Source: HXMU1428-3 sp965215715 (GTDB lineage: Bacteria > Pseudomonadota > Alphaproteobacteria > Rhizobiales > HXMU1428-3). From it: a DNA stretch of 64,000 nucleotides. Within the stretch, counting starts at the first letter, position 1. Each line of letters starts with the position of its first letter. Position numbers and translations under genes: made by a program. The notes under the pieces are model-generated. The model saw only the letters and a program-made list of their open reading frames with translations. It was not told the DNA's origin and searched no databases. Below are positions 52,992 through 60,291 of the stretch, piece after piece. The DNA is taken from positions 992,001-1,056,000 of the forward strand of contig OZ244129.1 in the NCBI GenBank assembly GCA_965215715.1, in the 5' to 3' direction.

Positions 52992-53462
52992 TTACTGTTC
53001 AGCTTTTTCGTCGCCCCAACGGGTTAAGGCATCAGTATCACTTTCTTTGGCATCCACCCAATTGGCTTGTCCTTCAATTGGGGTCTCTTTTTTCCAAAAA
53101 GGGGCTTTGCTTTTTAAAAAGTCCATAAGGAATTCAGCCGCTTCAAAAGCGGCTTGGCGATGAGAGGAAAGCGTGATGACAAGCACAATATTATCACCAG
53201 GTTCAAGTTTGCCATAGCGATGAATTATGGTGCTGCCAAGCAAGGGCCAGCGCTCATGGGCTTGTTGTTCAATTTCAGACAATTGTTTTTCTGTCATGCC
53301 GGGGTAGTGTTCAAGCTCCATGGAGGTGATTTGTTCACCTTTAGCCATATCGCGCACTGTACCTGTAAAGGTGACGATTGCCCCTATGTTGCGCCGGTCT
53401 TGGCGCAAAGCCTCTATCTCTGCCTGAATATCAAAATCATCGGTTTGAACATGAATGGGCAT
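52992..53462 (-). CDS. moaE: Molybdopterin synthase, catalytic subunit
   Basis: A 156-residue MoaE that uses the thiocarboxylate of MoaD to insert sulfur into precursor Z, giving molybdopterin. Motifs: GAIVTFTGTVRD, MELEHYPGMTEKQLSEIEQQ, IIHRYGKLEPGDNIVLVITL, SSHRQAAFEAAEFLMDFLKS and the catalytic Lys region KAPFWKKE. Its product is needed by the formate dehydrogenase encoded at 11.9-16.3 kb. It lies 7 bases downstream of moaD, in the common alphaproteobacterial order uvrC-pgsA-moaD-moaE. Confidence 0.96.
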   Translation of the reverse strand: MPIHVQTDDFDIQAEIEALRQDRRNIGAIVTFTGTVRDMAKGEQITSMELEHYPGMTEKQLSEIEQQAHERWPLLGSTIIHRYGKLEPGDNIVLVITLSSHRQAAFEAAEFLMDFLKSKAPFWKKETPIEGQANWVDAKESDTDALTRWGDEKAEQ

Positions 53463-53469
53463 GCTAAGT

Positions 53470-53721
53470 TTAGCCCCCCGTGACAGGTGGGAAGAAGGCT
53501 ATTTCATTGGCGTTCTCAAGTGGTGTGTTGTGGCTTACATGGGTCTGGTCGATGGCTGCATTGATGGTCGATTTTGCTGCGAACGCTTCTTTGTATTCAG
53601 GCCCGCGTTCTACCAGCCAATTGATCAGGTCTGCAATTGTGGCAATGTTTTCTGGAAGGTCTATTTCCTCTTCAGACTTGCCAATTTTTTCTCGAACCCA
53701 AGCGAAATAAAATAATTTCAT
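53470..53721 (-). CDS. moaD: Molybdopterin synthase, sulfur-carrier subunit
   Basis: An 83-residue ubiquitin-like protein ending in the Gly-Gly that is adenylated and thiocarboxylated (FFPPVTGG). The N-terminal strand MKLFYFAWVREKIG is typical. I place the start at the ATG whose first base is the last base of the pgsA stop (TGATG arrangement); an in-frame GTG is one codon earlier. This gives tight coupling to pgsA and moaE. It works as the small subunit with MoaE. Confidence 0.94.
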   Translation of the reverse strand: MKLFYFAWVREKIGKSEEEIDLPENIATIADLINWLVERGPEYKEAFAAKSTINAAIDQTHVSHNTPLENANEIAFFPPVTGG

Positions 53722-54332
53722 CACATCTGACCTTTTGTGTCTTCGTCAATCAGATACTTAATGCCGACACGCAAATAATCGAACCCTGTGTAAAGGGTGA
53801 GCACGGCAGCAATCCACAACAGGGCGTCGCCAATGATCCAAGTATAGAGCGCTTGGCTATCAATTAAGGGGGCTGCCAACAGGGCACCGAGTGCGCCCAA
53901 TTGGGCGGCAGTTTTGAATTTAGCGATTTTGGTTACAGGTACACTAACGGAAAGTTGGCCTAAAAATTCTCGCAAGCCAGAGACCAAAATTTCACGGCTT
54001 AAAATGATGACCCCGGCAATGACTGATAGACCGGAGATTGTCTCGTCAGAGACCAACATAATCAATGTGGCGCCAACCAGCAGCTTGTCTGCAATAGGGT
54101 CAAGCATTTGGCCTAATTTTGATTGTTGCGACCAAGCGCGGGCCAAATAACCATCAAAAAAATCAGTCACGCTGGCAACAATAAAAAGTCCAAGGGCGAC
54201 AAAGCGCCAACTTGACCCTTCCAAATAAAAACAAGCCACGAGTGCTGGCACGGCCAAAATGCGCCCATAAGTTAATATGTTGGGCAGATTCCAAACCGTT
54301 CTATGTTTGTTTTGCGTGGTTCTATGTTCCAT
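53721..54332 (-). CDS. pgsA: CDP-diacylglycerol--glycerol-3-phosphate 3-phosphatidyltransferase
   Basis: This membrane enzyme makes phosphatidylglycerol phosphate. The CDP-alcohol phosphotransferase motif with spaced aspartates is clear: VTDFFDGYLARAWSQQSKLG, then QMLDPIADKLL. About five membrane helices follow. I choose the start at MEHRTTQNKH, just before the conserved WNLPNILTYGRI; a frame 12 codons longer reaches 54368. The TGA stop shares its last base with the moaD start. It sits between uvrC and moaD on the same strand. Confidence 0.94.
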   Translation of the reverse strand: MEHRTTQNKHRTVWNLPNILTYGRILAVPALVACFYLEGSSWRFVALGLFIVASVTDFFDGYLARAWSQQSKLGQMLDPIADKLLVGATLIMLVSDETISGLSVIAGVIILSREILVSGLREFLGQLSVSVPVTKIAKFKTAAQLGALGALLAAPLIDSQALYTWIIGDALLWIAAVLTLYTGFDYLRVGIKYLIDEDTKGQM

Positions 54333-54411
54333 AAATCTGACAAAACCATGTGTCGTTTCAACAGTCAATCACTAGCATGCTGGAATGTTAATTTGTAAAG
54401 CGCTATTCACC

Positions 54412-56331
54412 TTATTTTTCATGAAAATGGTCATATATGATTTCAGCCATTTGTTTGCTAATACCCTCAACCGCTTGCAAATCCTTCAAACCGGCCTGAG
54501 CAACGGCTTTGGCAGCACCAAAATGGGCCAACAGAGCTTTCTTGCGTGTGGGGCCAATGCCGGCAATATCATCAAGCGGATTTCTGGCCATTTGTTTTTT
54601 GCGCCTTTGGCGATGCCCGCCAATGACAAAGCGGTGGGCTTCATCGCGCAGCCGTTGCAAAAAATACAGCGCTGGGTCATTGGGCTCTAATGAAAAAGAG
54701 GAACGCCCGGTCATATGAAACTGCTCACGCCCGGCATTACGATCAGGTCCTTTTGAGATGGCAACCAGAGTGATTGATGAAATCTCAAGTTCATCGAGAA
54801 TTTCTTGAACCGCGCTCAACTGGCCTTTGCCGCCATCTATCAATAAGAGATCTGGCCAATGGGAAATGGCTAAATCCGATGGGTGGTCTTTGGCGTTTTC
54901 AGGATCTGGTTTGGTGGGGCCAAAGTCACGCAGCAAAGCTTTTAAGCGCCGGCGCAACATAAGGCGCATCATCTCAAAATCATCGCCTGCGGTTAAGTCC
55001 TCAGGTTTGAAATTGAATTTGCGATATTGGTTTTTTACAAAGCCTTCTTTGCCAGCAACGACCATAGCCCCCAATGCATTTGTGCCTTGTATGTGGCTGT
55101 TGTCGTAAATTTCAACACGCCCAGGGGGGGCTGGCATGTCAAAAAGGGTTTGTAAAGCTTGTAGGTGGCGCGCTTGGGCTGTGCTGTCTGCCAATTTGCG
55201 GGCCATGGCTTGGCTGGCATTGTTGACGGCCAAAGCCATGAGTTCAGCTTTTTGCCCACGCTTGGGAACACTGATTTTGATTTTTCGCTCTGCTTTGGTT
55301 GACAATGCTTCCTGCAGCAAATCTTGGTTGTCGAGTTCCATAGACGTTAGAATTTCACGCGGGATGGGTTTGTTGTCATAAAATTGAGCGATGAAACTTT
55401 CTAGAATTTCACTTTCACTATGGCCCTTATCAATGCGAGGAAAGTAGGCACGGTTGCCCCAATTCTGGCTGGTGCGGATGAAAAATACCTCGATGCAAGC
55501 TGTGCCCCCTTTGGTGTGGAGAGCAAAGACATCGCCTTCTTCAAAGCCGGTGGGAGAAATGGTTTGTTGGCTTTGGACTTGTGTCAGGGCGCTAATGCGG
55601 TCGCGTAACAGAGCTGCTTCTTCATAGTTTTGCGCTTTTGATGCCACTTGCATTTGTTCATGTAGTTTCTTTTGAATGGTTGTGCTTTTGCCCTCTAGAA
55701 AATTTTTGGCGTCTTGGACCAAATGTTGATAGTCGGCAAGAGAAATCTTGCCAGTGCAGGGGGCCGAGCAGCGTTTTATTTGATACTGCAAGCAGGGCCT
55801 TGTGCGGCTTTCATATTGGCTGTCTGAGCAATCTCTTAGCAAAAAGAGGTGCTGCAAGGTATTCAGGGTGCGATTGACGGCCCCTGCTGAGGCAAAGGGT
55901 CCAAAGTAGTGTCCTTTTTGTTTGCGTTTGCCGCGGTGTTTGATGATTTGCGGCGCTTCATGATCAGTGCGAATGAGAATAGAGGGGAAAGATTTATCAT
56001 CACGCAATAACACATTATAGCGCGGTTTCATCTTTTTGATGTAGGTGGCCTCTAACAAGAGGGCTTCTGATTCTGTGTTGGTGACAACAAATTCCATGGC
56101 CGTGGTGGCGCTGATCATGCGGGCGATGCGATTGGAATGACCTTTTAGCCGGGTGTAATTTTGGACCCGGTTTTTTAAATTGCGAGCCTTGCCGACATAA
56201 AGAACGGTGCCGTGCTTATCCAGCATCCTGTAGACACCTGGCGAGTTGCCAAGGGTTTTCAGATAAGATTTGATGACCTCTGGTCCGGCTTGAGGCTCTG
56301 GTGTCGGTGGATTTTGGTTTGCCTCGGGCAT
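54412..56331 (-). CDS. uvrC: Excinuclease ABC subunit C
   Basis: This nuclease subunit of nucleotide excision repair makes both incisions around DNA damage. The N-terminal GIY-YIG domain has SPGVYRMLDKHGTVLYVGKA. A UvrB-binding UVR motif follows near residue 220, then the RNase H-like endonuclease core (RVEIYDNSHIQGTNALGAMV; LLIDGGKGQL), then a helix-hairpin-helix pair (IAGIGPTRKKALLAHFG). I choose the start at MPEANQNPPT, giving 639 residues; the longer frame to 56370 runs into an intergenic repeat. It heads uvrC-pgsA-moaD-moaE. Confidence 0.95.
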   Translation of the reverse strand: MPEANQNPPTPEPQAGPEVIKSYLKTLGNSPGVYRMLDKHGTVLYVGKARNLKNRVQNYTRLKGHSNRIARMISATTAMEFVVTNTESEALLLEATYIKKMKPRYNVLLRDDKSFPSILIRTDHEAPQIIKHRGKRKQKGHYFGPFASAGAVNRTLNTLQHLFLLRDCSDSQYESRTRPCLQYQIKRCSAPCTGKISLADYQHLVQDAKNFLEGKSTTIQKKLHEQMQVASKAQNYEEAALLRDRISALTQVQSQQTISPTGFEEGDVFALHTKGGTACIEVFFIRTSQNWGNRAYFPRIDKGHSESEILESFIAQFYDNKPIPREILTSMELDNQDLLQEALSTKAERKIKISVPKRGQKAELMALAVNNASQAMARKLADSTAQARHLQALQTLFDMPAPPGRVEIYDNSHIQGTNALGAMVVAGKEGFVKNQYRKFNFKPEDLTAGDDFEMMRLMLRRRLKALLRDFGPTKPDPENAKDHPSDLAISHWPDLLLIDGGKGQLSAVQEILDELEISSITLVAISKGPDRNAGREQFHMTGRSSFSLEPNDPALYFLQRLRDEAHRFVIGGHRQRRKKQMARNPLDDIAGIGPTRKKALLAHFGAAKAVAQAGLKDLQAVEGISKQMAEIIYDHFHEK

Positions 56332-56339
56332 AGATGGAC

Positions 56340-56417
56340 CAAGCAATTCTTTCTGGAGCGCGTTGCGCAAAAGTGGGTACCGGTTTTGCGAAAAACAACT
56401 CGCTTAAACAAAAAGTT
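56340..56417. repeat. Rhizobiales-type intergenic repeat between folB and uvrC
   Basis: The stretch GGAGCGCGTTGCGCAAAAGT, then GGGTACCGGTTTTGCGAAAA, is recognisable as a repeated element that occurs in many copies between genes in Rhizobiales genomes; this is from memory. It ends in TTAGAGC, which merges with the hairpin at 56418-56457. It lies in the 5' leader of uvrC. Only one good copy is seen in this window. Confidence 0.6.
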
Positions 56418-56457
56418 AGAGCATGTTTCGTCCATTTATATAAATGAAACATGCTCT
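56418..56457 (-). terminator. Hairpin directly after folB
   Basis: AGAGCATGTTTC and GAAACATGCTCT form a perfect 12-base stem with an AT-rich loop, one base beyond the folB stop. On the minus strand it is followed by AACTTTTTG, so it probably ends the folB transcript. It appears to be part of the adjacent intergenic repeat. Confidence 0.65.
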
Positions 56458-56458
56458 T

Positions 56459-56866
56459 TTAAGGTGTTTGCAGCCGTTCAATCTCAACGCCAACGCTGGC
56501 CGCTTGTTTTAACGCTTCTGGTTTTTCAAGCCGGATGCGAATGGCCAGAATGCGTTTGTCCTCTAAACATTTTTCAGCAATGTCTTCCGCTAAGGTTTCT
56601 AGTAAGTTGACATGGCCATTTTGGGTCAGCGCTTCAATTTTTTGGACGACTTTGTGATAACATACCACATGGTCAATATTATCGCCGACAATTTCCGCTT
56701 CATGTACAGTCAAATCTATATTGGCAACAACACGTTGGCTTGACGTTTTTTCATGGTCATAAATGCCTATTACGGCCATCAACTGTAGGTCTTTAATAAA
56801 GATATGTTGAATGGATTTATGGGCGTTGGCCTGAAAGATTGTTTGGCTTGGGCTGTGGTTTGTCAT
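56459..56866 (-). CDS. folB: Dihydroneopterin aldolase-like protein
   Basis: This 135-residue protein has the FolB fold. IFIKDLQLMAVIGIYDHEKT holds the substrate-binding start motif (usually L-x2-x-IG-x-x-x-E). A central region follows (VVCYHKVVQKIEAL), then NLLETLAEDIAEKCL and a C-terminal strand IRIRLEKPEAL. FolB cleaves dihydroneopterin in folate synthesis. The N-terminal 20 residues before the domain are not conserved in character, so the start could be later. No other folate genes are adjacent. Confidence 0.85.
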   Translation of the reverse strand: MTNHSPSQTIFQANAHKSIQHIFIKDLQLMAVIGIYDHEKTSSQRVVANIDLTVHEAEIVGDNIDHVVCYHKVVQKIEALTQNGHVNLLETLAEDIAEKCLEDKRILAIRIRLEKPEALKQAASVGVEIERLQTP

Positions 56867-57005
56867 CTTTTAAAATCTTACAATAGGTATTTAGGGGCAC
56901 TTTAATTAAAGGCTTTGATGCTTTGAGAACAAGGCTTGTCTTATGATTTAAGAGCATTCTGGGTGGAAATCAATTCGTAATATGAATTTGGGCAAATGAG
57001 ATGAG

Positions 57006-57725
57006 TTAAGCTGAAGCGCGTATTGCTTCTTTTTTAAAGGGGAAATAATTAATAAGGCGGGCGGGTTCTGAGCCTGTTTTTTGACCAAAAAGATATAGGC
57101 CATCAATTGTTAGGCCGTGAGATAAATAGTGGATCAATTGGTTTTGTAAATAGTCTGTCAAAGGCCCGCGGATCGTATTGGAAATCCGCCCTGTTAGCGG
57201 CATGCTGAAGGTGAATTCTTCAAAAACATATGGGTTGCCCCATTTAACCAGATAATCAATTTGTCTTTGACTAAGGGCTTTGTGCATTTGACCATTGATG
57301 GGTACAGGAGGGCCTTTGAGGCGAAAATTATCAAAAAAAAGGACGCAATCACCGGCTAGATCGATTGTTTTTCGATCTGTGCTTAAAGGGGCAATAATAA
57401 TTTGTCCGCCATTGTTTTGTACTTTTAAGGCTCCTGTTTTCATTGGGCTTAGGGTCTGACAAAACGTTTGGCTGTGAATAACCAGCTCCTCAATGTCTAC
57501 ATCCTCTCGCAATTTAAAGGGAGGATAGAACACACAGCTAAAGCCAATGCGCAGGGCTGAAGAAACCGCTTCTTGATGGACCTTTTGGGGTAATCCTAAT
57601 GTTAATACTGTTTTCGGCTTGTTGTCTCTGGCGCAATCATAACCTAACCAGGCAGAGACGAGTTTCCATAATTTACTATTAGGATGAGGGCTGTAACCAA
57701 TATAATATCTGTCATAATGTGTCAT
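57006..57725 (-). CDS. DUF1045 / 2H-phosphoesterase-like protein lacking both catalytic HxT motifs
   Basis: The protein aligns by eye with the DUF1045 family (often labelled phosphonate metabolism protein), members of the 2H phosphoesterase superfamily. YIGYSPHPNSKLWKLVSAWL matches the family start, and LSQRQIDYLVKWGNPYVFEE matches the centre. The two expected catalytic motifs are replaced: FHAT-type becomes FSCV in RIGFSCVFYPPFKL, and FHMT-type becomes FSMP in FTFSMPLTGRI. So both histidines and both threonines are gone while the surrounding folds are kept. The start is MTHYDRYYIG; a longer frame to 57809 runs into the leader. No phosphonate genes are nearby. It may be a binding or regulatory protein, or a decaying gene. 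Confidence 0.75.
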   Translation of the reverse strand: MTHYDRYYIGYSPHPNSKLWKLVSAWLGYDCARDNKPKTVLTLGLPQKVHQEAVSSALRIGFSCVFYPPFKLREDVDIEELVIHSQTFCQTLSPMKTGALKVQNNGGQIIIAPLSTDRKTIDLAGDCVLFFDNFRLKGPPVPINGQMHKALSQRQIDYLVKWGNPYVFEEFTFSMPLTGRISNTIRGPLTDYLQNQLIHYLSHGLTIDGLYLFGQKTGSEPARLINYFPFKKEAIRASA

Positions 57726-58315
57726 TATAGCCCCTGAATAGCCGCTGACTTTTATTAATATTACATCACATGAGATCAATTTAAAATTGCTGCAAGCAAT
57801 TACTTGCAACTTATTATTGTATACGTGAAATATTGTTAGAAAATGATTAACGATGTTAAAAAGACGGCAAATGTGTGGAGCATTTGCCGTCTTAAACGTA
57901 TCATTTTATATGATACGCATTACTGACATGCTTGGCGTAGGTGCTGATAGTATAGGTGGGTCATGCCAGCTTTATAAAAACTTACACTCAAAAAGTGTTT
58001 TAAATGTTAAGCATCAACCTAAAATTGAATCCATTTGATTTTAATTGGGGCTATGTGTTTTAAAGCAAGTCTGCGTGATTATATTGGATATTATCAGGAT
58101 ATGATTTGCATGAACGTCGCGTTCAGCTTCTGTTCAGTGAGAAGAGTTGATACTGGTGCTGTTAAATATTTAAATAGGAACTAAGGGCCATTGTTGATAA
58201 GTTTCGCGCTTAATAGGCCACACAAGGGTGTTTGTTGTCTTTTATATGATAAATAGCCTTTGCAAAAAAGATGATTGCGCGAAATAATAGTGCGAATTGC
58301 ACAAAGGAGACTGTG
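57726..58315. other. Intergenic region between the DUF1045 gene and the cytochrome c'-like gene
   Basis: About 590 bases between divergent genes. Apart from the structured stretch at 57793-57917 (listed separately), I see only AT-rich sequence and the AAAGGAG ribosome site of the plus-strand gene near 58303. A 61-codon plus frame over 57853-58038 is judged to be chance because it runs through the hairpin and lacks a ribosome site. Confidence 0.4.
57793..57917 (-). promoter_or_regulatory. Structured leader or small RNA upstream of the DUF1045 gene
   Basis: Read on the minus strand there are three hairpins in a row. The first is CGTATCA/TGATACG (57897-57917). The second is AAGACGGCAAATG / CATTTGCCGTCTT, a perfect 13-base stem with a 7-base loop (57861-57893) followed by TTTAAC, which resembles a weak intrinsic terminator. 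The third is GCAAG/CTTGC (57793-57808). The terminator-like stem is about 135 bases upstream of the start codon. There is no minus-strand gene above it, so it is either an attenuator in the leader or the end of a small RNA. Confidence 0.45.
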
Positions 58316-58681
58316 ATGAAGAAACTGACCGTGATGATTGCTCTGATTGCAATGAGTATAGGGTTTGGCCCTGTGCATGCGGCAGGGGCAAAGGCGTTTC
58401 TTGAAACGATTGATAAATCAATGAAAATCTCTGGGCAAATGGCCAGTGGTAAAGTGCCTTACAATCCGTCACGGGCCGTTAAAGAAATGAAGAACATCCA
58501 AAAGGCAGTGGAAGCTTTTGAGAGCTCTAGCGCCAGTGCCCCCAAAAATGTTGTAAGCTGCGCCTCAAAACTCAAGACTGCTAGCCTTAAAGGGGCAACA
58601 GCTGCCAAAGCTGGTCAAGGTGCCTTTAAAGCAGCCTATGGTGATTTGCTAAATGGCTATAAGGTCTGCCAAACAAAATAA
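58316..58681 (+). CDS. Small exported helical protein resembling cytochrome c' without a haem motif
   Basis: A 121-residue protein starting at the ATG after AAAGGAG; a longer frame from 58271 is less likely. The signal peptide is LTVMIALIAMSIGFGPVHA. The mature part reads as a helix bundle: SMKISGQMASGKVPYNPSRA resembles the second helix of cytochrome c', and GAFKAAYGDLLNGYKVCQTK resembles its last helix, where the family has C-x-x-C-H. Here only one cysteine (VCQ) remains and there is no His, so haem cannot be attached in the usual way. The second cysteine is in VVSCASK, so a disulfide is possible. This is a fold guess, not a firm assignment. Confidence 0.7.
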   Translation: MKKLTVMIALIAMSIGFGPVHAAGAKAFLETIDKSMKISGQMASGKVPYNPSRAVKEMKNIQKAVEAFESSSASAPKNVVSCASKLKTASLKGATAAKAGQGAFKAAYGDLLNGYKVCQTK

Positions 58682-58722
58682 GACTCGTTTTTTTAATTAC
58701 TATACTTAAATTTATTTATTAG

Positions 58723-58765
58723 AACCAAGATGCTGATTGAGTTCCAAGCGTCTTGGTTTTATTCT
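58723..58765 (+). terminator. Intrinsic terminator after the cytochrome c'-like gene
   Basis: AACCAAGA pairs with TCTTGGTT, with inner pairing GCT/AGC, followed by TTATTCTATTT. It lies about 45 bases after the stop codon and separates this gene from tusA. Confidence 0.75.
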
Positions 58766-58839
58766 ATTTGACATTGATCTTGATTTCTGAGAAGAGCTTT
58801 TCTCATTAGATTAACGGATGGCTCAAATTGAGGGCACTC

Positions 58840-59064
58840 ATGGAAAAGACCGTGCTTGATGTCACAGGGCTTTTATGTCCTTTGCCTGTGTTAAAAGCCA
58901 AAAAATCTCTGCGGATGTTGCCACAAGGCGCGCTTTTGCAAGTCATGACGACTGATAAGGGCGCGGTGCTTGATTTTCAATGCCTTTGTGAAGAAGAAGG
59001 GCTTGACCTTCTCAGCCAGGAAGAAACAGAGGGCATTTGCATCCATTTAATTAAGAAGGTTTGA
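58840..59064 (+). CDS. TusA-family sulfur carrier protein
   Basis: A 74-residue SirA/TusA-like protein with the sulfur-carrying Cys in the CPxP motif (GLLCPLPVLKAKKSL). Family members pass persulfide sulfur for tRNA thiolation, molybdenum cofactor synthesis or sulfur oxidation. The start is taken at MEKTVLDVTG; an upstream TTG adds four residues. Its TGA overlaps the TTG start of the decarboxylase gene, so the two are co-translated. A link to the Mo/W formate dehydrogenase is possible, since TusA-like proteins can donate sulfur to molybdenum cofactor, but this is inference. Confidence 0.9.
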   Translation: MEKTVLDVTGLLCPLPVLKAKKSLRMLPQGALLQVMTTDKGAVLDFQCLCEEEGLDLLSQEETEGICIHLIKKV

Positions 59065-60272
59065 TCGTCGTGCTGGACTGTTTTTCTTGTGCTGAGACCT
59101 ATTTGGACCTGCATCGCCAAAAGACCGGGCAAGGACCCATTGATCCTGTTCGTGTTGTGCGCCCTTTTGCCATTACGCGTGCTGTTAATTGGTTTCAGAC
59201 AAATTTTGCAGGCCAGTTAATTTATGCGCTTAAGGCCAATCCTTCCCCTTTTGTGATTTCAGCTTTGCAACGGGCCAACATAAACCGTTTTGATGTGGCT
59301 AGCCTAAAAGAAATTGAGCTGGTGTTAGACCAAGTGCCTGAAGCTGATTTGTATTATATGAACCCGGTAAAATCGCGCGCTCATATTCGTGAGGCCTATT
59401 TCAAACATGGGGTAAGGCGGTTTGCTGTTGACGATAAAGATGAAGTTGAAAAGATTTTAATGGTCACCCAAGAGGCCAAAGATCTAACGTTGTTTGTGCG
59501 CCTTCATTGTAATGACCAGGGCTCTGTTTTGCCCTTGGGGCAAAAATATGGAGCTGAAGGTGAGGCTGCCAAAGAGTTGTTGCAAATGGTGCGCGCTCAT
59601 GCGGCCAAGCTTGGGGTAACGTTTCATGTTGGTAGCCAGGCGCTTGTGCCGCAACGCTACAGCCAGGCAATGGAACAAGTTGCTCAGCTGGTTTGCCAAG
59701 CAGGGGTTACAGCAGATATTTTAAATGTTGGCGGTGGATTCCCCAGTCGTTATCAAGAAAGCGATAGGGGGGATTTGAGCCCTTATACTCAATTGATAAA
59801 CAGTGCTTTAAAAGACATGCCTTTGGTGAGCGACGCAGAGGTTTATGCAGAACCTGGACGCGCATTGGTGGCAGAGGCTGAAAGTTTAATTGTGCGTGTG
59901 GATGCACGGCGCGGTTCGGAGCTGTTCATCAATGATGGGGGGTATGGCATTTTGTTTGATGGGGCGCACAGCAATTGGGTGTTTCCAGCCCGTTTGGTGG
60001 GGATTGACACAAATGCGGACGAACTGATCCCGTTTTGCTTATGGGGGCCGACGTGTGATGCCGCCGATCGCTTAGAGGGGCCGTTTTATTTTCCAGATAG
60101 CGTGCAAGAAGGGGATTACCTGGAAATATATAAAACGGGGGCTTATGGCTGGTCTATGAGTTCACGGTTTAATGGCTTTGGCACCTATGAAATGATTGAA
60201 CTGGAAGATGAGGGGATGCATTCAAATTACCTCCCTGAGGCAAGTGTCCCCCAAGAGTTGAAAATATCATAA
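59061..60272 (+). CDS. Fold type III PLP-dependent ornithine-type decarboxylase
   Basis: A 403-residue decarboxylase of the alanine-racemase fold. The PLP Lys58 is in LIYALKANPSP, the phosphate-binding motif is NVGGGFPSRY, and EPGRALVAEAESLIVRV follows. The catalytic Cys is in WGPTCDAADR, and the tail YKTGAYGWSMSSRFNGFGTY is typical of alphaproteobacterial ornithine/lysine decarboxylases. It makes putrescine from ornithine, or cadaverine from lysine if bifunctional. The start is a TTG overlapping the tusA stop; a GTG three codons later is an alternative. The agmatinase gene follows after 19 bases, so polyamine synthesis is the shared theme. Confidence 0.92.
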   Translation: MIVVLDCFSCAETYLDLHRQKTGQGPIDPVRVVRPFAITRAVNWFQTNFAGQLIYALKANPSPFVISALQRANINRFDVASLKEIELVLDQVPEADLYYMNPVKSRAHIREAYFKHGVRRFAVDDKDEVEKILMVTQEAKDLTLFVRLHCNDQGSVLPLGQKYGAEGEAAKELLQMVRAHAAKLGVTFHVGSQALVPQRYSQAMEQVAQLVCQAGVTADILNVGGGFPSRYQESDRGDLSPYTQLINSALKDMPLVSDAEVYAEPGRALVAEAESLIVRVDARRGSELFINDGGYGILFDGAHSNWVFPARLVGIDTNADELIPFCLWGPTCDAADRLEGPFYFPDSVQEGDYLEIYKTGAYGWSMSSRFNGFGTYEMIELEDEGMHSNYLPEASVPQELKIS

Positions 60273-60291
60273 ACCAGGCAAGGTATCGGTT

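Noticed and set aside
57853..58038. 61-codon plus-strand frame in the gap after the DUF1045 gene
   Set aside because: It runs through a strong hairpin, lacks a ribosome site and has no protein-like features.
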